A DNA stretch of 64,000 nucleotides from Clostridiales bacterium CHKCI001 (GTDB taxonomy: Bacteria > Bacillota > Clostridia > Lachnospirales > Lachnospiraceae): positions 186,001 to 250,000 of the forward strand of contig FCNS01000037.1 in NCBI GenBank assembly GCA_900045905.1. The letters run 5' to 3'. Positions 1-9,217 of the stretch are shown here, piece after piece (position 1 is the first letter of the stretch; each line of letters begins with the position of its first letter). The position numbers and the translations under genes were made by a program. The notes under the pieces were generated by a model. It was not told where the DNA came from. It saw only the letters and a list, made by a program, of their open reading frames with translations, and did not search any database.

Positions 1-572
1 GGAACTTCCATTTCCTTTGCTGCCTGAAACAGTTCATCCTCTCTCATGGAAGTTAATCTTGCAATTTCTCGATTCATCATCCGCATATGACGAACCGCCT
101 GCACAATATCTCCAGTTCCTGGCTCTCCTTTTGTCCGAATCATAGAAGCCCCTTCCTGAATCCGTCGAAGTGCCTCTCCCAAATCTTTAGCGCCACATAC
201 AAACGGAACACGGAACTTCGTTTTATCAATATGATAAACATCATCTGCTGGAGATAATACTTCACTTTCATCAATATAGTCAATTTCAATTGCTTCCAAT
301 ACCTGTGCTTCTACAAAATGTCCAATTCTACACTTCGCCATAACAGGAATGCTAACTGCCTCCTGAATTCCTTTAATCATTTTCGGATCACTCATTCGAG
401 AAACCCCTCCAGCTGCACGAATATCGGCTGGAATACGCTCTAATGCCATGACGGCACAGGCTCCTGCCTGTTCTGCAATCTGAGCCTGCTCTGGCGTCGT
501 AACATCCATAATAACTCCGCCTTTTAACATCTGTGCCAACTGTTTGTTTAATTCATATCTATTGTTTTCCAT
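1..572 (-). CDS. pdxS: Pyridoxal 5'-phosphate synthase lyase subunit PdxS (3' part outside window)
   Basis: The minus-strand reading frame gives a protein starting [19 protein letters not shown], followed by [33 protein letters not shown] in pieces, which is the classic PdxS (PLP synthase) N-terminus. PdxS is a TIM barrel that condenses ribose 5-phosphate, glyceraldehyde 3-phosphate and ammonia delivered by the glutaminase PdxT to make PLP in the cytoplasm. About 190 residues are visible and the gene runs off the left edge, where pdxT would usually follow. The start at 572 is preferred because an AAGAAGG site lies upstream of it. An in-frame ATG at 584 abuts that site too closely. The gene is divergent from gpmA. 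Confidence 0.95.
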   Translation of the reverse strand, partial: MENNRYELNKQLAQMLKGGVIMDVTTPEQAQIAEQAGACAVMALERIPADIRAAGGVSRMSDPKMIKGIQEAVSIPVMAKCRIGHFVEAQVLEAIEIDYIDESEVLSPADDVYHIDKTKFRVPFVCGAKDLGEALRRIQEGASMIRTKGEPGTGDIVQAVRHMRMMNREIARLTSMREDELFQAAKEMEV

Positions 573-595
573 ATTATTCTTCATCCTTCTTCTTA

Positions 596-660
596 CTTTA
601 GATGATCATCCTTTTATTGTATATACAATGGCCATTATAAAGGCAATCTGGTATTTTATC
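596..660 (-). promoter_or_regulatory. Putative pdxS promoter and leader palindrome
   Basis: On the minus strand TTGATA, 17 bases, then TATAAT lies about 60-85 bases upstream of pdxS, a near-consensus sigma-A promoter. Between it and the gene sits a perfect 14-bp palindrome ATTGTATATACAAT (616-629). The spacing is read by eye; the promoter is inference. Confidence 0.55.
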
Positions 661-695
661 AAATACCAATTATAACATTTTTATCAATACCAATT
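654..695. repeat. Pair of direct repeats upstream of pdxS
   Basis: TTTTATCAAATACCAATT (654-671) is followed by TTTTTATCAATACCAATT (678-695), giving two near-identical 18-bp direct repeats about 24 bp apart. They lie at and just upstream of the predicted pdxS promoter. MocR-type regulators such as PdxR are known to bind direct repeats near pdxST promoters, so an operator role is possible but unproven. Confidence 0.4.
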
Positions 696-750
696 TCGTT
701 GCATTGATTTTCCGACCACAGTTTTACTCCATTAAAATTTACATTTTCAC

Positions 751-804
751 TTGATTTTTTCACTAAAATGAGGTATTCTATTCTTAGTTAGTTATAACTA
801 ACTA
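751..804 (+). promoter_or_regulatory. gpmA promoter with 20-bp palindromic operator
   Basis: TTGATT (751-756), a 17-base spacer and TATTCT (774-779) form a likely promoter. Five bases downstream begins a perfect 20-bp palindrome, TAGTTAGTTATAACTAACTA (785-804), which would cover the start of transcription. A near-identical element lies in the eno promoter region (3172-3191), which suggests a shared repressor of glycolytic genes. Confidence 0.6.
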
Positions 805-878
805 CTATTACCTATATTCAGTCCATATTCCAATCGACATTTTAATAATTATTAAATATTGAGTAAGGAGGAATAATT

Positions 879-1628
879 ATGAGTTATCAATTAGTAATGA
901 TTCGACATGGAGAAAGCGTATGGAATAAAAAAAACTTATTTACAGGTTGGACAGATGTCGATCTGTCAGAAACTGGAAAAAAAGAAGCGACACAAGGGGG
1001 AATTCTTTTAAAAGAAGCTGGATTTCATTTTAACGTTTGCTATACTTCTTATTTAAAACGGGCCATTCATACTGTGAATCATGTACTGGAACAACTAGAT
1101 GAGGAATGGATACCTGTAATTAAAACTTGGAAATTAAATGAACGCCACTATGGGGCTTTACAGGGACTTAATAAATCAGAAACTGCTGAAAAATATGGAG
1201 AAGATCAAGTGAAAATATGGCGCCGTTCTTTTGATATTCAACCTCCAAAATTGGAAGAAACAGATGAAAGAAACCCTGCCCGACAATCTATGTACCAAGG
1301 AATTGATGCCAAAGATCTTCCTTTAGCAGAAAGTTTAAAAGATACGATTGCCAGAGTCATTCCATACTACGAGGAAATTATCAAACAGGATATTAAAGAT
1401 GGAAAACAAGTTTTAATTGCTGCCCATGGAAATTCATTGCGAGCTTTAGTTATGTATTTGGATCATCTCTCTGAAAAAGAAATTACAGAATTGAATATTC
1501 CTACTGGAGTACCTCTTGTTTACGAATTAAATGATGAATTACAAGCAGTTTGCCATCATTACTTAGGAGACGAAGCATTAGTCCAACAAAAAATGTTAGC
1601 AGTCAAAAATCAAGGTGCGAAAAAGTAA
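879..1628 (+). CDS. gpmA: 2,3-bisphosphoglycerate-dependent phosphoglycerate mutase
   Basis: The 249-residue protein interconverts 3- and 2-phosphoglycerate in glycolysis. The histidine phosphatase fold is clear: RHGES at residues 9-13 carries the phosphorylated His10, Glu88 lies in NERHYG, and the second catalytic His183 lies in AAHGNS. The length is that of the dPGM family. The start is set by AAGGAGGAATAATT directly upstream. It converges on eno, the next glycolytic enzyme, and shares a promoter palindrome with it. A hairpin copy of the dispersed repeat lies 25 bases after the stop and can serve as terminator. Confidence 0.96.
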   Translation: MSYQLVMIRHGESVWNKKNLFTGWTDVDLSETGKKEATQGGILLKEAGFHFNVCYTSYLKRAIHTVNHVLEQLDEEWIPVIKTWKLNERHYGALQGLNKSETAEKYGEDQVKIWRRSFDIQPPKLEETDERNPARQSMYQGIDAKDLPLAESLKDTIARVIPYYEEIIKQDIKDGKQVLIAAHGNSLRALVMYLDHLSEKEITELNIPTGVPLVYELNDELQAVCHHYLGDEALVQQKMLAVKNQGAKK

Positions 1629-1653
1629 AAATTGATGAGATATTTTCTTGGCG

Positions 1654-1699
1654 AGCAAAAAGAACCTCCACCGGAGCTTCTTTTTGCATATCACGATAA
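1654..1699 (+). repeat. Dispersed palindromic repeat, copy a (gpmA terminator)
   Basis: This copy matches the window's repeat consensus AACAAAAGAAACCTCCACTG joined to GAGCTTTCTTTTGCATATCA and CGATAA. The arms AAAAAGAA and TTCTTTTT flank CTCC/GGAG, giving a stable hairpin followed by a T-rich stretch right after gpmA. Confidence 0.75.
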
Positions 1700-1706
1700 A
1701 AAAAGT

Positions 1707-1737
1707 AAAAGCAGATAGTATAAAACTACCTGCTTTT
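1707..1737 (-). terminator. eno terminator
   Basis: AAAAGCAG/CTGCTTTT arms with an inner TAGT/ACTA stem lie just behind the eno stop. Read on the minus strand they run into a T-rich tract. Confidence 0.75.
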
Positions 1738-1754
1738 ATTAATGAAAGGACAAT

Positions 1755-3164
<1,410 letters not shown>

Positions 3165-3171
3165 TCACGCA

Positions 3172-3214
3172 TAGTTAGCTATTACTAACTACTATAAGAC
3201 TAACAAACATTATA
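3172..3214 (-). promoter_or_regulatory. eno promoter -10 and palindromic operator
   Basis: On the minus strand TATAAT (3214-3209) is followed 17 bases later by TAGTTAGTAATAGCTAACTA (3191-3172). This is an imperfect palindrome with 7-bp perfect arms. In plus orientation it matches the gpmA element at 18 of 20 positions and both are followed by CTAT. The -35 is weak. Confidence 0.55.
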
Positions 3215-3247
3215 CGAAAAATCAAGAGTCGTTAATGGGTATTTTTC

Positions 3248-4159
3248 TCAATAGGAATCCTTCTGCTGTTTTTTCCACCAATATAAAGCACCTAGTAAAT
3301 TAGCATCATTATAAAACTTACAAGCCTCTATTTCTGGCAGTGGTAACTCCTCAAGATTCCTTTCTCTTATTTTTTTTAATTCATCTTTCACAAACTTTAA
3401 AAATAAAGGTTGAATACTAATTCCCCCACCAATTAAAAACTTCTGTGGATCAAATATAAATTGGAGATTACTAATCAAAATCGCCAAGCGTCTTGTAAAT
3501 AAACGAATTGCATGGATGGCTCGTTCCTCTCCTCCCTCTGCTCGCTTAAATAACGATTCTCCTGTATAATTTTTTTCGGCTTCCTCCAACGAAATTCCAT
3601 AGCTATCTGCTACTAATTTTGTTAAACTTTTCGCTCCACATTGACAAGCAGCACTATATTCTAAATCAAATTCCATATCATTCATCACTGTTTGAATATA
3701 ACTAAACTCTCCTGCCATAAAATGTTCCCCTTGAAGAATTTCTCCTTTATATACAATTGCTCCACCAATTCCAGTACCACAAACTAGCACAACCCCGTTC
3801 TCACAATCGGATAAATTTCCCTTCCAGACTTCTGCCAAGGCTGCACATTTTGCATCATTTTGTAAAGCAACAGGTACAGGAAAGTATTTTTGCAATATGG
3901 TAATCATCTCTAAATTTCGAATATATTTCAGTGCTCCTCCTGTATACATGAATCCTCTGTCTCCATCAATCATTCCTGGCATACTCAAAGCAATCCCGTC
4001 TGCCTTTTTAAGATTCCAAAGATTTTCTAATATTTCTAGAAAGGAATCCAAACAATCCAACGGGGTTGGAACTTTTCCTCTGTCCAGAATCTGTGCATTT
4101 TCATTCATCCATGCGTACTTAATAAACGTTCCTCCTACATCAATCACAAGTATATTCAT
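3248..4159 (-). CDS. ROK family sugar kinase
   Basis: The 303-residue protein has the N-terminal ATP-binding signature IDVGGTFIKYAW, then GMIDGDRG, QNDAKCAALAE with the conserved Asp, and VCGTGIGGAIVYKGEIL, all typical of ROK glucokinase or N-acetyl-hexosamine kinases. The usual zinc motif CxCGxxGC is partly degenerate (ACQCGAKSL, near residue 168). Transcriptional-repressor ROK proteins carry an N-terminal HTH; this one does not, so it is an enzyme. Substrate cannot be read from the sequence. GGAGGGATGAT precedes the start. It is transcribed away from relQ. Confidence 0.85.
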   Translation of the reverse strand: MNILVIDVGGTFIKYAWMNENAQILDRGKVPTPLDCLDSFLEILENLWNLKKADGIALSMPGMIDGDRGFMYTGGALKYIRNLEMITILQKYFPVPVALQNDAKCAALAEVWKGNLSDCENGVVLVCGTGIGGAIVYKGEILQGEHFMAGEFSYIQTVMNDMEFDLEYSAACQCGAKSLTKLVADSYGISLEEAEKNYTGESLFKRAEGGEERAIHAIRLFTRRLAILISNLQFIFDPQKFLIGGGISIQPLFLKFVKDELKKIRERNLEELPLPEIEACKFYNDANLLGALYWWKKQQKDSY

Positions 4160-4376
4160 ATCATCCCTCCATTTCTAATAAGCTTTTTTCTATCATACCA
4201 CATTTCATAAAGCCTTTATAAAGCTTTTTGCACAAATTTTATAATTTTTCGACAATTTACTCTGTACTATTTTTAAAAATATGGTAGAATATACAGAAGG
4301 TGCGTGTATATATGGATAACTGTACGATCTTACAAGGATTGCAATAGATAATAAACGATTTAAGGAGGAAATTAAT

Positions 4377-5114
4377 ATGGATACGACGAAAAAAAATTCA
4401 AATTCAGGAAAATATAGTTATGACTCTACACAAGTTTCATCCGATATGGCCGCATTTTGGACTCTAACTGAATCAGCTGAATTTCGAGAAATTATGATGA
4501 TGTATCGCTGTGCGATTCGAGAAGTACAAACTAAATTTGAAGTATTGGATGACGAACTCTCTCATCGCCGCAATCGTAAACCGATTGAATACATAATTTC
4601 TCGAATTAAACGACCAGAGAGTATCGTCGAAAAACTACAGCGGAAAGGATATCCTCTCACAATCGAGTCGATCGTTCAAAATTTGAACGATGTAGCAGGC
4701 ATTCGTATTGTATGTTCTTTTATTGATGATATTTATGATATCGCCAAAATGCTTGTGAAACAAGATGATGTTTCACTAATTGAAGTAAAAGACTATATCC
4801 GTAACCCAAAACCAAACGGCTACCGTAGTCATCATATGATTATTGAGATTCCTATTTTTCTTTCCGATCGAAAACAGCCTATGCGTGTTGAAGTACAACT
4901 TCGCACGATTGCTATGGATTTTTGGTCAAGCCTGGAACATCAGCTCAAATATAAAAAAGACGTGCCTCATGCACAGGATATTGTAAGTGAACTAAAAGAA
5001 TGTGCCGATGTAATTGCAAAAACAGACGCTAAAATGCAGGAAATCAAAAATCGAATTTATTTAGATGAAATGCGAATTGAAGATATTTGGAGTTCTCAAG
5101 AAGAAACTAGTTGA
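4377..5114 (+). CDS. relQ: Small alarmone synthetase, RelQ/YjbM type
   Basis: The 245-residue protein is a stand-alone RelA/SpoT synthetase domain that makes (p)ppGpp from ATP and GDP/GTP. Visible motifs are RRNRKPIEYIISRIKRPESI, LNDVAGIRIVC, NPKPNGYRSHH and EVQLRTIAMDFWSSLEHQLKY, in the order of the synthetase fold. It lacks the HD hydrolase, TGS and ACT domains found in the long Rel protein elsewhere in this window, so the organism has at least two alarmone enzymes. TAAGGAGGAAATTAAT precedes the start. NhaC follows after 44 bases and could be co-transcribed. Confidence 0.93.
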   Translation: MDTTKKNSNSGKYSYDSTQVSSDMAAFWTLTESAEFREIMMMYRCAIREVQTKFEVLDDELSHRRNRKPIEYIISRIKRPESIVEKLQRKGYPLTIESIVQNLNDVAGIRIVCSFIDDIYDIAKMLVKQDDVSLIEVKDYIRNPKPNGYRSHHMIIEIPIFLSDRKQPMRVEVQLRTIAMDFWSSLEHQLKYKKDVPHAQDIVSELKECADVIAKTDAKMQEIKNRIYLDEMRIEDIWSSQEETS

Positions 5115-5158
5115 AACAGCATATGCTTTTTCATAAATAAACGAAAGGAATTATAATT

Positions 5159-6649
5159 ATGTCAGCAACTATTTGGTCATTACTTCCACCAATCATCGCC
5201 ATCGTATTGGCTTTAATTACAAAGGAAGTTTACAGTTCCCTATTAATTGGTATTTTAGCAGGAGCATTTCTATTCGCTGGAGCCAATCCAGTATCAGCAG
5301 TAGAAACCACATTTGAAATTATGTCCAATGAGATTGGGGCAAACGCTTATATTTTAATTTTTTTAGTATTACTTGGAATTCTTGTAGCTTTGATTACAAA
5401 ATCGGGAGCTTCTCGCTCGTATGGTAATTGGGCCACAAAAACAATCAAATCCCAACGAGGTGCACTTTTAGCAACGACTTGTCTGGGAGTTTTAATTTTT
5501 GTAGATGACTATTTTAATTGTCTAACAGTTGGAACTGTTATGCGTCCTGTTACAGATAAATACAAAGTAACACGAGCTAAGCTCGCCTATATTATTGATG
5601 CAACAGCAGCTCCCGTTTGTATTATTGCTCCAATTTCCAGCTGGGCAGCCGCAGTTGGTTCTTCTTTGCCAGAAGATAGTGGTATTGATGGATTTAGTTT
5701 ATTTTTACAGACGATTCCATTTAACTTATATGCCCTGCTTACAATTGCATTTATGTTATTTATTATCTTTACACAAATTGATTTTTCCAAAATGAAAGCC
5801 TATGAAGTCTCTAAACACAACGGTTTTGATACAAGTAACAATTCAGAACTTCCAATCATTGGAAGAGGACGAGTAATTGATTTGGTACTTCCAATTGTAG
5901 TTTTAATTACAGCATGTATTTTAGCAATGCTTTATACAGGTGGATTATTTGAAGGTGTTGGAATTGTCGAAGCATTTGCCAACTGTTCTTCTGCAAAAAG
6001 TCTTGTATTGGGATCTTTCTTTACATTGATTTTTACATTTTTACTATATATTCCAAGAAAGGTTTTGAGATTTGGAGATTTTTGCGCTAGTTTTGTGGAA
6101 GGTTTTAAGGCTATGACTCCTGCCATTATGATTCTCTGTTTAGCTTGGACACTCTCTGGCATTTGCAGCAATGATTATTTAAATATCGGTGGATTTGTCA
6201 GTTCTATTATCAGTGTGGATTCTGCCATCGGTACTATGCTTCCAGCACTATTTTTCTTAATTTCCCTTGGACTTGCATTTGCTACAGGAACTTCTTGGGG
6301 AACATTTGGTATTTTAATTCCAATCGCAGTTGCAGTTTTTGGAGGCGGCAATCCAATGCTTGTTGTAACCGTTGCTGCTACTCTCTCTGGTGCCGTATGT
6401 GGAGATCATATCTCTCCTATTTCGGACACGACTATCCTAGCTTCTGCCGGTGCACAGTGTAACCATATCGATCACGTATCCACACAGATTCCTTATGCAA
6501 TGCTCGTCTCTGCTTGCTGTCTCGTTGGATTCCTAGTCGCAGGTATTTTCCATAATGGATGGATCGGTCTTATCGTAGGATTTGTATTAGAAGGCATCAC
6601 AATGACTGTAATACTTTTTAAACAAAAACGTTTAACAAACATAAGATAA
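5159..6649 (+). CDS. NhaC-family Na+/H+ antiporter-like transporter
   Basis: The 496-residue polytopic membrane protein has at least ten hydrophobic segments. The conserved C-terminal half reads ATGTSWGTFGILIPIA and AVCGDHISPISDTTILAS, the hallmark of the NhaC/YqkI family of sodium/proton (sometimes malate/lactate) antiporters. Ion or solute preference cannot be settled from sequence. It lies 44 bases after relQ and ends at a strong bidirectional hairpin. Confidence 0.85.
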   Translation: MSATIWSLLPPIIAIVLALITKEVYSSLLIGILAGAFLFAGANPVSAVETTFEIMSNEIGANAYILIFLVLLGILVALITKSGASRSYGNWATKTIKSQRGALLATTCLGVLIFVDDYFNCLTVGTVMRPVTDKYKVTRAKLAYIIDATAAPVCIIAPISSWAAAVGSSLPEDSGIDGFSLFLQTIPFNLYALLTIAFMLFIIFTQIDFSKMKAYEVSKHNGFDTSNNSELPIIGRGRVIDLVLPIVVLITACILAMLYTGGLFEGVGIVEAFANCSSAKSLVLGSFFTLIFTFLLYIPRKVLRFGDFCASFVEGFKAMTPAIMILCLAWTLSGICSNDYLNIGGFVSSIISVDSAIGTMLPALFFLISLGLAFATGTSWGTFGILIPIAVAVFGGGNPMLVVTVAATLSGAVCGDHISPISDTTILASAGAQCNHIDHVSTQIPYAMLVSACCLVGFLVAGIFHNGWIGLIVGFVLEGITMTVILFKQKRLTNIR

Positions 6650-6670
6650 GTATTCATTCACCCAAAATAA

Positions 6671-6745
6671 GCCTCATGATTGTATCGATACTAATTTTTA
6701 GAATACAGTAATTAGTACCAATGCAATCATAAGGCATTAATTTTT
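6671..6745. terminator. Bidirectional terminator between nhaC-like gene and spore protein
   Basis: A long interrupted hairpin is built from GCCT/AGGC, ATGATTG/CAATCAT and ACTAATT/AATTAGT arms, followed by ATTAATTTTT. It separates two convergent genes. Confidence 0.8.
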
Positions 6746-6944
6746 ATTCCTGTCCTTTATTTAACTGTTTTTTTCTTTTTGCCATCATACCTCCAATTTT
6801 TCCTGATTCTTTTGCAGATAAGCTTCTCCAGCCAGATTTTATTACCTTATCAAATACACCAATCTCTTCTGCAATTTCTAATTTTAATTGTTCTTCTGGC
6901 GTCAAATTATTTAAATCAATTTTTTGATCTTTCTTTTTTCCCAT
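6744..6944 (-). CDS. Small acid-soluble spore protein, alpha/beta type
   Basis: The 66-residue basic protein contains LKLEIAEEIGVFDKVIKSGW and SLSAKESGKIGGMMAKRK. These match the two DNA-binding helices of alpha/beta SASPs (conserved EIA.ELG, W, and the K.G..GG turn). SASPs coat and protect spore DNA and are degraded at germination. An AAGGAGGTCC site precedes the start. I could not recognise a sigma-G promoter. The presence of this gene argues for a spore-forming host. Confidence 0.8.
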   Translation of the reverse strand: MGKKKDQKIDLNNLTPEEQLKLEIAEEIGVFDKVIKSGWRSLSAKESGKIGGMMAKRKKQLNKGQE

Positions 6945-7102
6945 ATTATAATGGACCTCCTTAATTGTTTACTTTGGACATTTTCCTATCATTTTTTATA
7001 TGTCTTTCTTTTATTACCTACAAAAACTCCTGACTTTTACCGTTTCCTCCTTTATTATTGCTTCTTTCATTTAAAAATATTCCATTAAAGTTTGCTGGGC
7101 TT

Positions 7103-7231
7103 ATCGCAATCGAGTAGGGAAGATTTCATCCACCTACTCGATATGCGATTCCGCACAGCTCACGGCAAAGCCGTTCGCTGTACTTGCCCGTCAAATGTCC
7201 ACTTGTGCAAGCACAGTGTCCGCTTGACGGG
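7103..7231. other. GC-rich block of three nested hairpins, function unknown
   Basis: The 399-base gap 6945-7343 holds AT-rich sequence followed by this block, which is visibly richer in G+C than its surroundings. Hairpin 1 pairs ATCGCA/TGCGAT and TCGAGTAGG/CCTACTCGA (7103-7149). Hairpin 2 pairs ACAGC/GCTGT and ACGGC/GCCGT around AAA (7155-7181). Hairpin 3 pairs CCCGTCAA/TTGACGGG around an inner CACTTGTGC/GCACAGTG stem (7187-7231). There is no open frame of note. It could be a noncoding RNA, a small mobile repeat or a remnant of an element. Confidence 0.5.
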
Positions 7232-7241
7232 TTTATCGCAC

Positions 7242-7283
7242 AAAAAACCGCCATAAAACTCAAATTATGAATTTTACAGCGGT
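7242..7283 (-). terminator. aspS terminator
   Basis: On the minus strand ACCGCTGTAAAA pairs with TTTTATGGCGGT and is followed by six Ts, 60 bases behind the aspS stop. Confidence 0.85.
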
Positions 7284-7343
7284 ATCTTATCAATCTTAAT
7301 AAATTAATTTTCTCTGGTTGTTTCTTTGAATAAAGGCAATCAC

Positions 7344-9137
7344 TTACGCTTCTTTTGTTTGAGCAATTGCAATTCCCAATTCATCCAATTGTTTCTGATC
7401 TACAATGTCTGGAGCATTGGTCATCAGACAAGATGCATCTTTTACCTTCGGGAATGCGATGACATCGCGAATACTTTCTTGTTCTAACATCAGCATCATT
7501 AAGCGGTCAAGACCATATGCCAGACCTGCATGAGGCGGAACTCCATACTTAAACGCATCTAATAAAAATCCAAACCGATCTTGTGCCTGTTCCTTTGTAA
7601 ATCCAAGCACTTCAAACATTTTTTCTTGTACATCATCTTGGAAAATACGGACACTTCCTCCACCTAATTCTACACCATTTAAAGTAATATCATATGCCTT
7701 TGCACGTACCTTACCTGGATCAGTATCCAATAATGGAAGATCTTCTTCCACTGGCATTGTAAATGGATGATGCATTGCTACAAAACGTCCCTGTTCTTCA
7801 GAATACTCTAAAAGTGGGAAGTCCACAATCCAGAGGAATTTAAACTCATCCGAATGAATCAAACCAAGATTTTTAGCAATTTCTACACGCAGCGCACCTA
7901 AAACAGTCCAAACAACCGAAGTCTTATCTGCCGCAAATAATAATAAGTCTCCTGGTTCTGCTTCCATTCTTTGTGCAATGGCATCTAACTCTTCTGGTTT
8001 CATAAATTTAGCAAAAGATGATTTATAACTTCCATCTTCATTTACACAAAGATATGCCAATCCCTTTGCACCATACGTTTTTGCAAATTCCACCAATGCA
8101 TCAATTTTCTTTCTTGGCATCTTTCCTTGTCCTTTGGCGTTAATACCACGTACACTTCCGCCATTTGCTAATGCTCCAGTAAAGACACCGAATCCACACT
8201 CTTTTACAAGATCGGAAATATCTTTTAATTCAAATCCAAAACGGATATCTGGCTTATCCGAACCAAAACGATCCATAGCTTCCTGCCATGTCATACGAGG
8301 AATTGGCAGTGGCACATCCACATCCAAAATTTCCTTAAATACTCTTGCCAAGAGACGTTCATTTACATCAATTACATCATCTACATCTACAAATGATAAT
8401 TCCATATCAATCTGTGTGAATTCTGGCTGACGATCCGCACGCAAATCTTCATCTCGGAAACATTTTGCAATCTGAAAATAACGGTCATATCCAGAACACA
8501 TTAATAATTGCTTAAATAACTGTGGTGACTGAGGTAATCCATAAAAACTTCCTGGATGTACACGACTTGGAACCAGATAATCTCTTGCACCTTCTGGTGT
8601 ACTTTTTCCTAAAATTGGAGTTTCAATTTCCAAAAAGCCCTCTTCGGTGAGGAAATTCCGAATTACCATTGCAGTTTTACTTCTTAACATTAAATTACGC
8701 TGTAATTCTGGTCTTCTTAAATCCAGATAACGGTACTTCAAACGAATCTCATCCTTTGTATTAATTCCATCTTCCACTGGAAACGGAGGAGTCTGCGCTT
8801 CGGATAAAATACGAAGTTCCGTTACTTTAATTTCAATGGTACCCGTTTTCAAATTTTTATTGACTGCCCCAGAACGTGCGATTACCTCTCCTGTCGCAGC
8901 CACTACAAATTCACTTCTCAATGTAGCTGCTTTTGAAAAGCCTTCTTCTCCTACGTTACTTCCATCAAATACAAGTTGCAACAGACCAGAACGATCTCTC
9001 AAATCAATAAAAATCAGATTTCCTAAATTTCTTCTCTTTTGCACCCAACCCATCACTGTAACTGTTTGACCAATCATCTGCTCCGTTACTTCTGTACATC
9101 TATGGGTTCGTTTCATTCCTTTCATTGACTCTGCCAT
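7344..9137 (-). CDS. aspS: Aspartate--tRNA ligase
   Basis: A class II synthetase of 597 residues with an N-terminal OB fold (GWVQKRRNLGNLIFIDLRDR), motif 2 (CFRDEDLRADRQPEFTQIDM) and motif 3 (GLAYGLDRLMMLML). The bacterial GAD insertion lies between motifs 2 and 3, giving the typical bacterial length. The upstream TTG at 9149 is rejected as start because GGAGG lies inside that segment and is spaced correctly for the ATG at 9137. It is the last gene of the rel-hydrolase-hemZ-hisS-aspS series, 80 bases behind hisS, an order common in Firmicutes. Confidence 0.97.
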   Translation of the reverse strand: MAESMKGMKRTHRCTEVTEQMIGQTVTVMGWVQKRRNLGNLIFIDLRDRSGLLQLVFDGSNVGEEGFSKAATLRSEFVVAATGEVIARSGAVNKNLKTGTIEIKVTELRILSEAQTPPFPVEDGINTKDEIRLKYRYLDLRRPELQRNLMLRSKTAMVIRNFLTEEGFLEIETPILGKSTPEGARDYLVPSRVHPGSFYGLPQSPQLFKQLLMCSGYDRYFQIAKCFRDEDLRADRQPEFTQIDMELSFVDVDDVIDVNERLLARVFKEILDVDVPLPIPRMTWQEAMDRFGSDKPDIRFGFELKDISDLVKECGFGVFTGALANGGSVRGINAKGQGKMPRKKIDALVEFAKTYGAKGLAYLCVNEDGSYKSSFAKFMKPEELDAIAQRMEAEPGDLLLFAADKTSVVWTVLGALRVEIAKNLGLIHSDEFKFLWIVDFPLLEYSEEQGRFVAMHHPFTMPVEEDLPLLDTDPGKVRAKAYDITLNGVELGGGSVRIFQDDVQEKMFEVLGFTKEQAQDRFGFLLDAFKYGVPPHAGLAYGLDRLMMLMLEQESIRDVIAFPKVKDASCLMTNAPDIVDQKQLDELGIAIAQTKEA

Positions 9138-9217
9138 AATTTCCTCCAATTGTTCTTAAATTTCTTTCAATCTTTTTACCTTTAATTTTCTGCATCTGGA
9201 TTCAAAAATTCTACCAT

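Noticed and set aside
6945-7020. Sigma-G promoter for the spore protein gene
   Set aside because: I looked for the usual -35 and -10 elements on the minus strand but found nothing convincing at proper spacing.
7103-7231. GC-rich hairpin block as a tRNA
   Set aside because: The stems do not fit a cloverleaf, there is no T-loop GTTCRA or CCA end, and the helices are too long.
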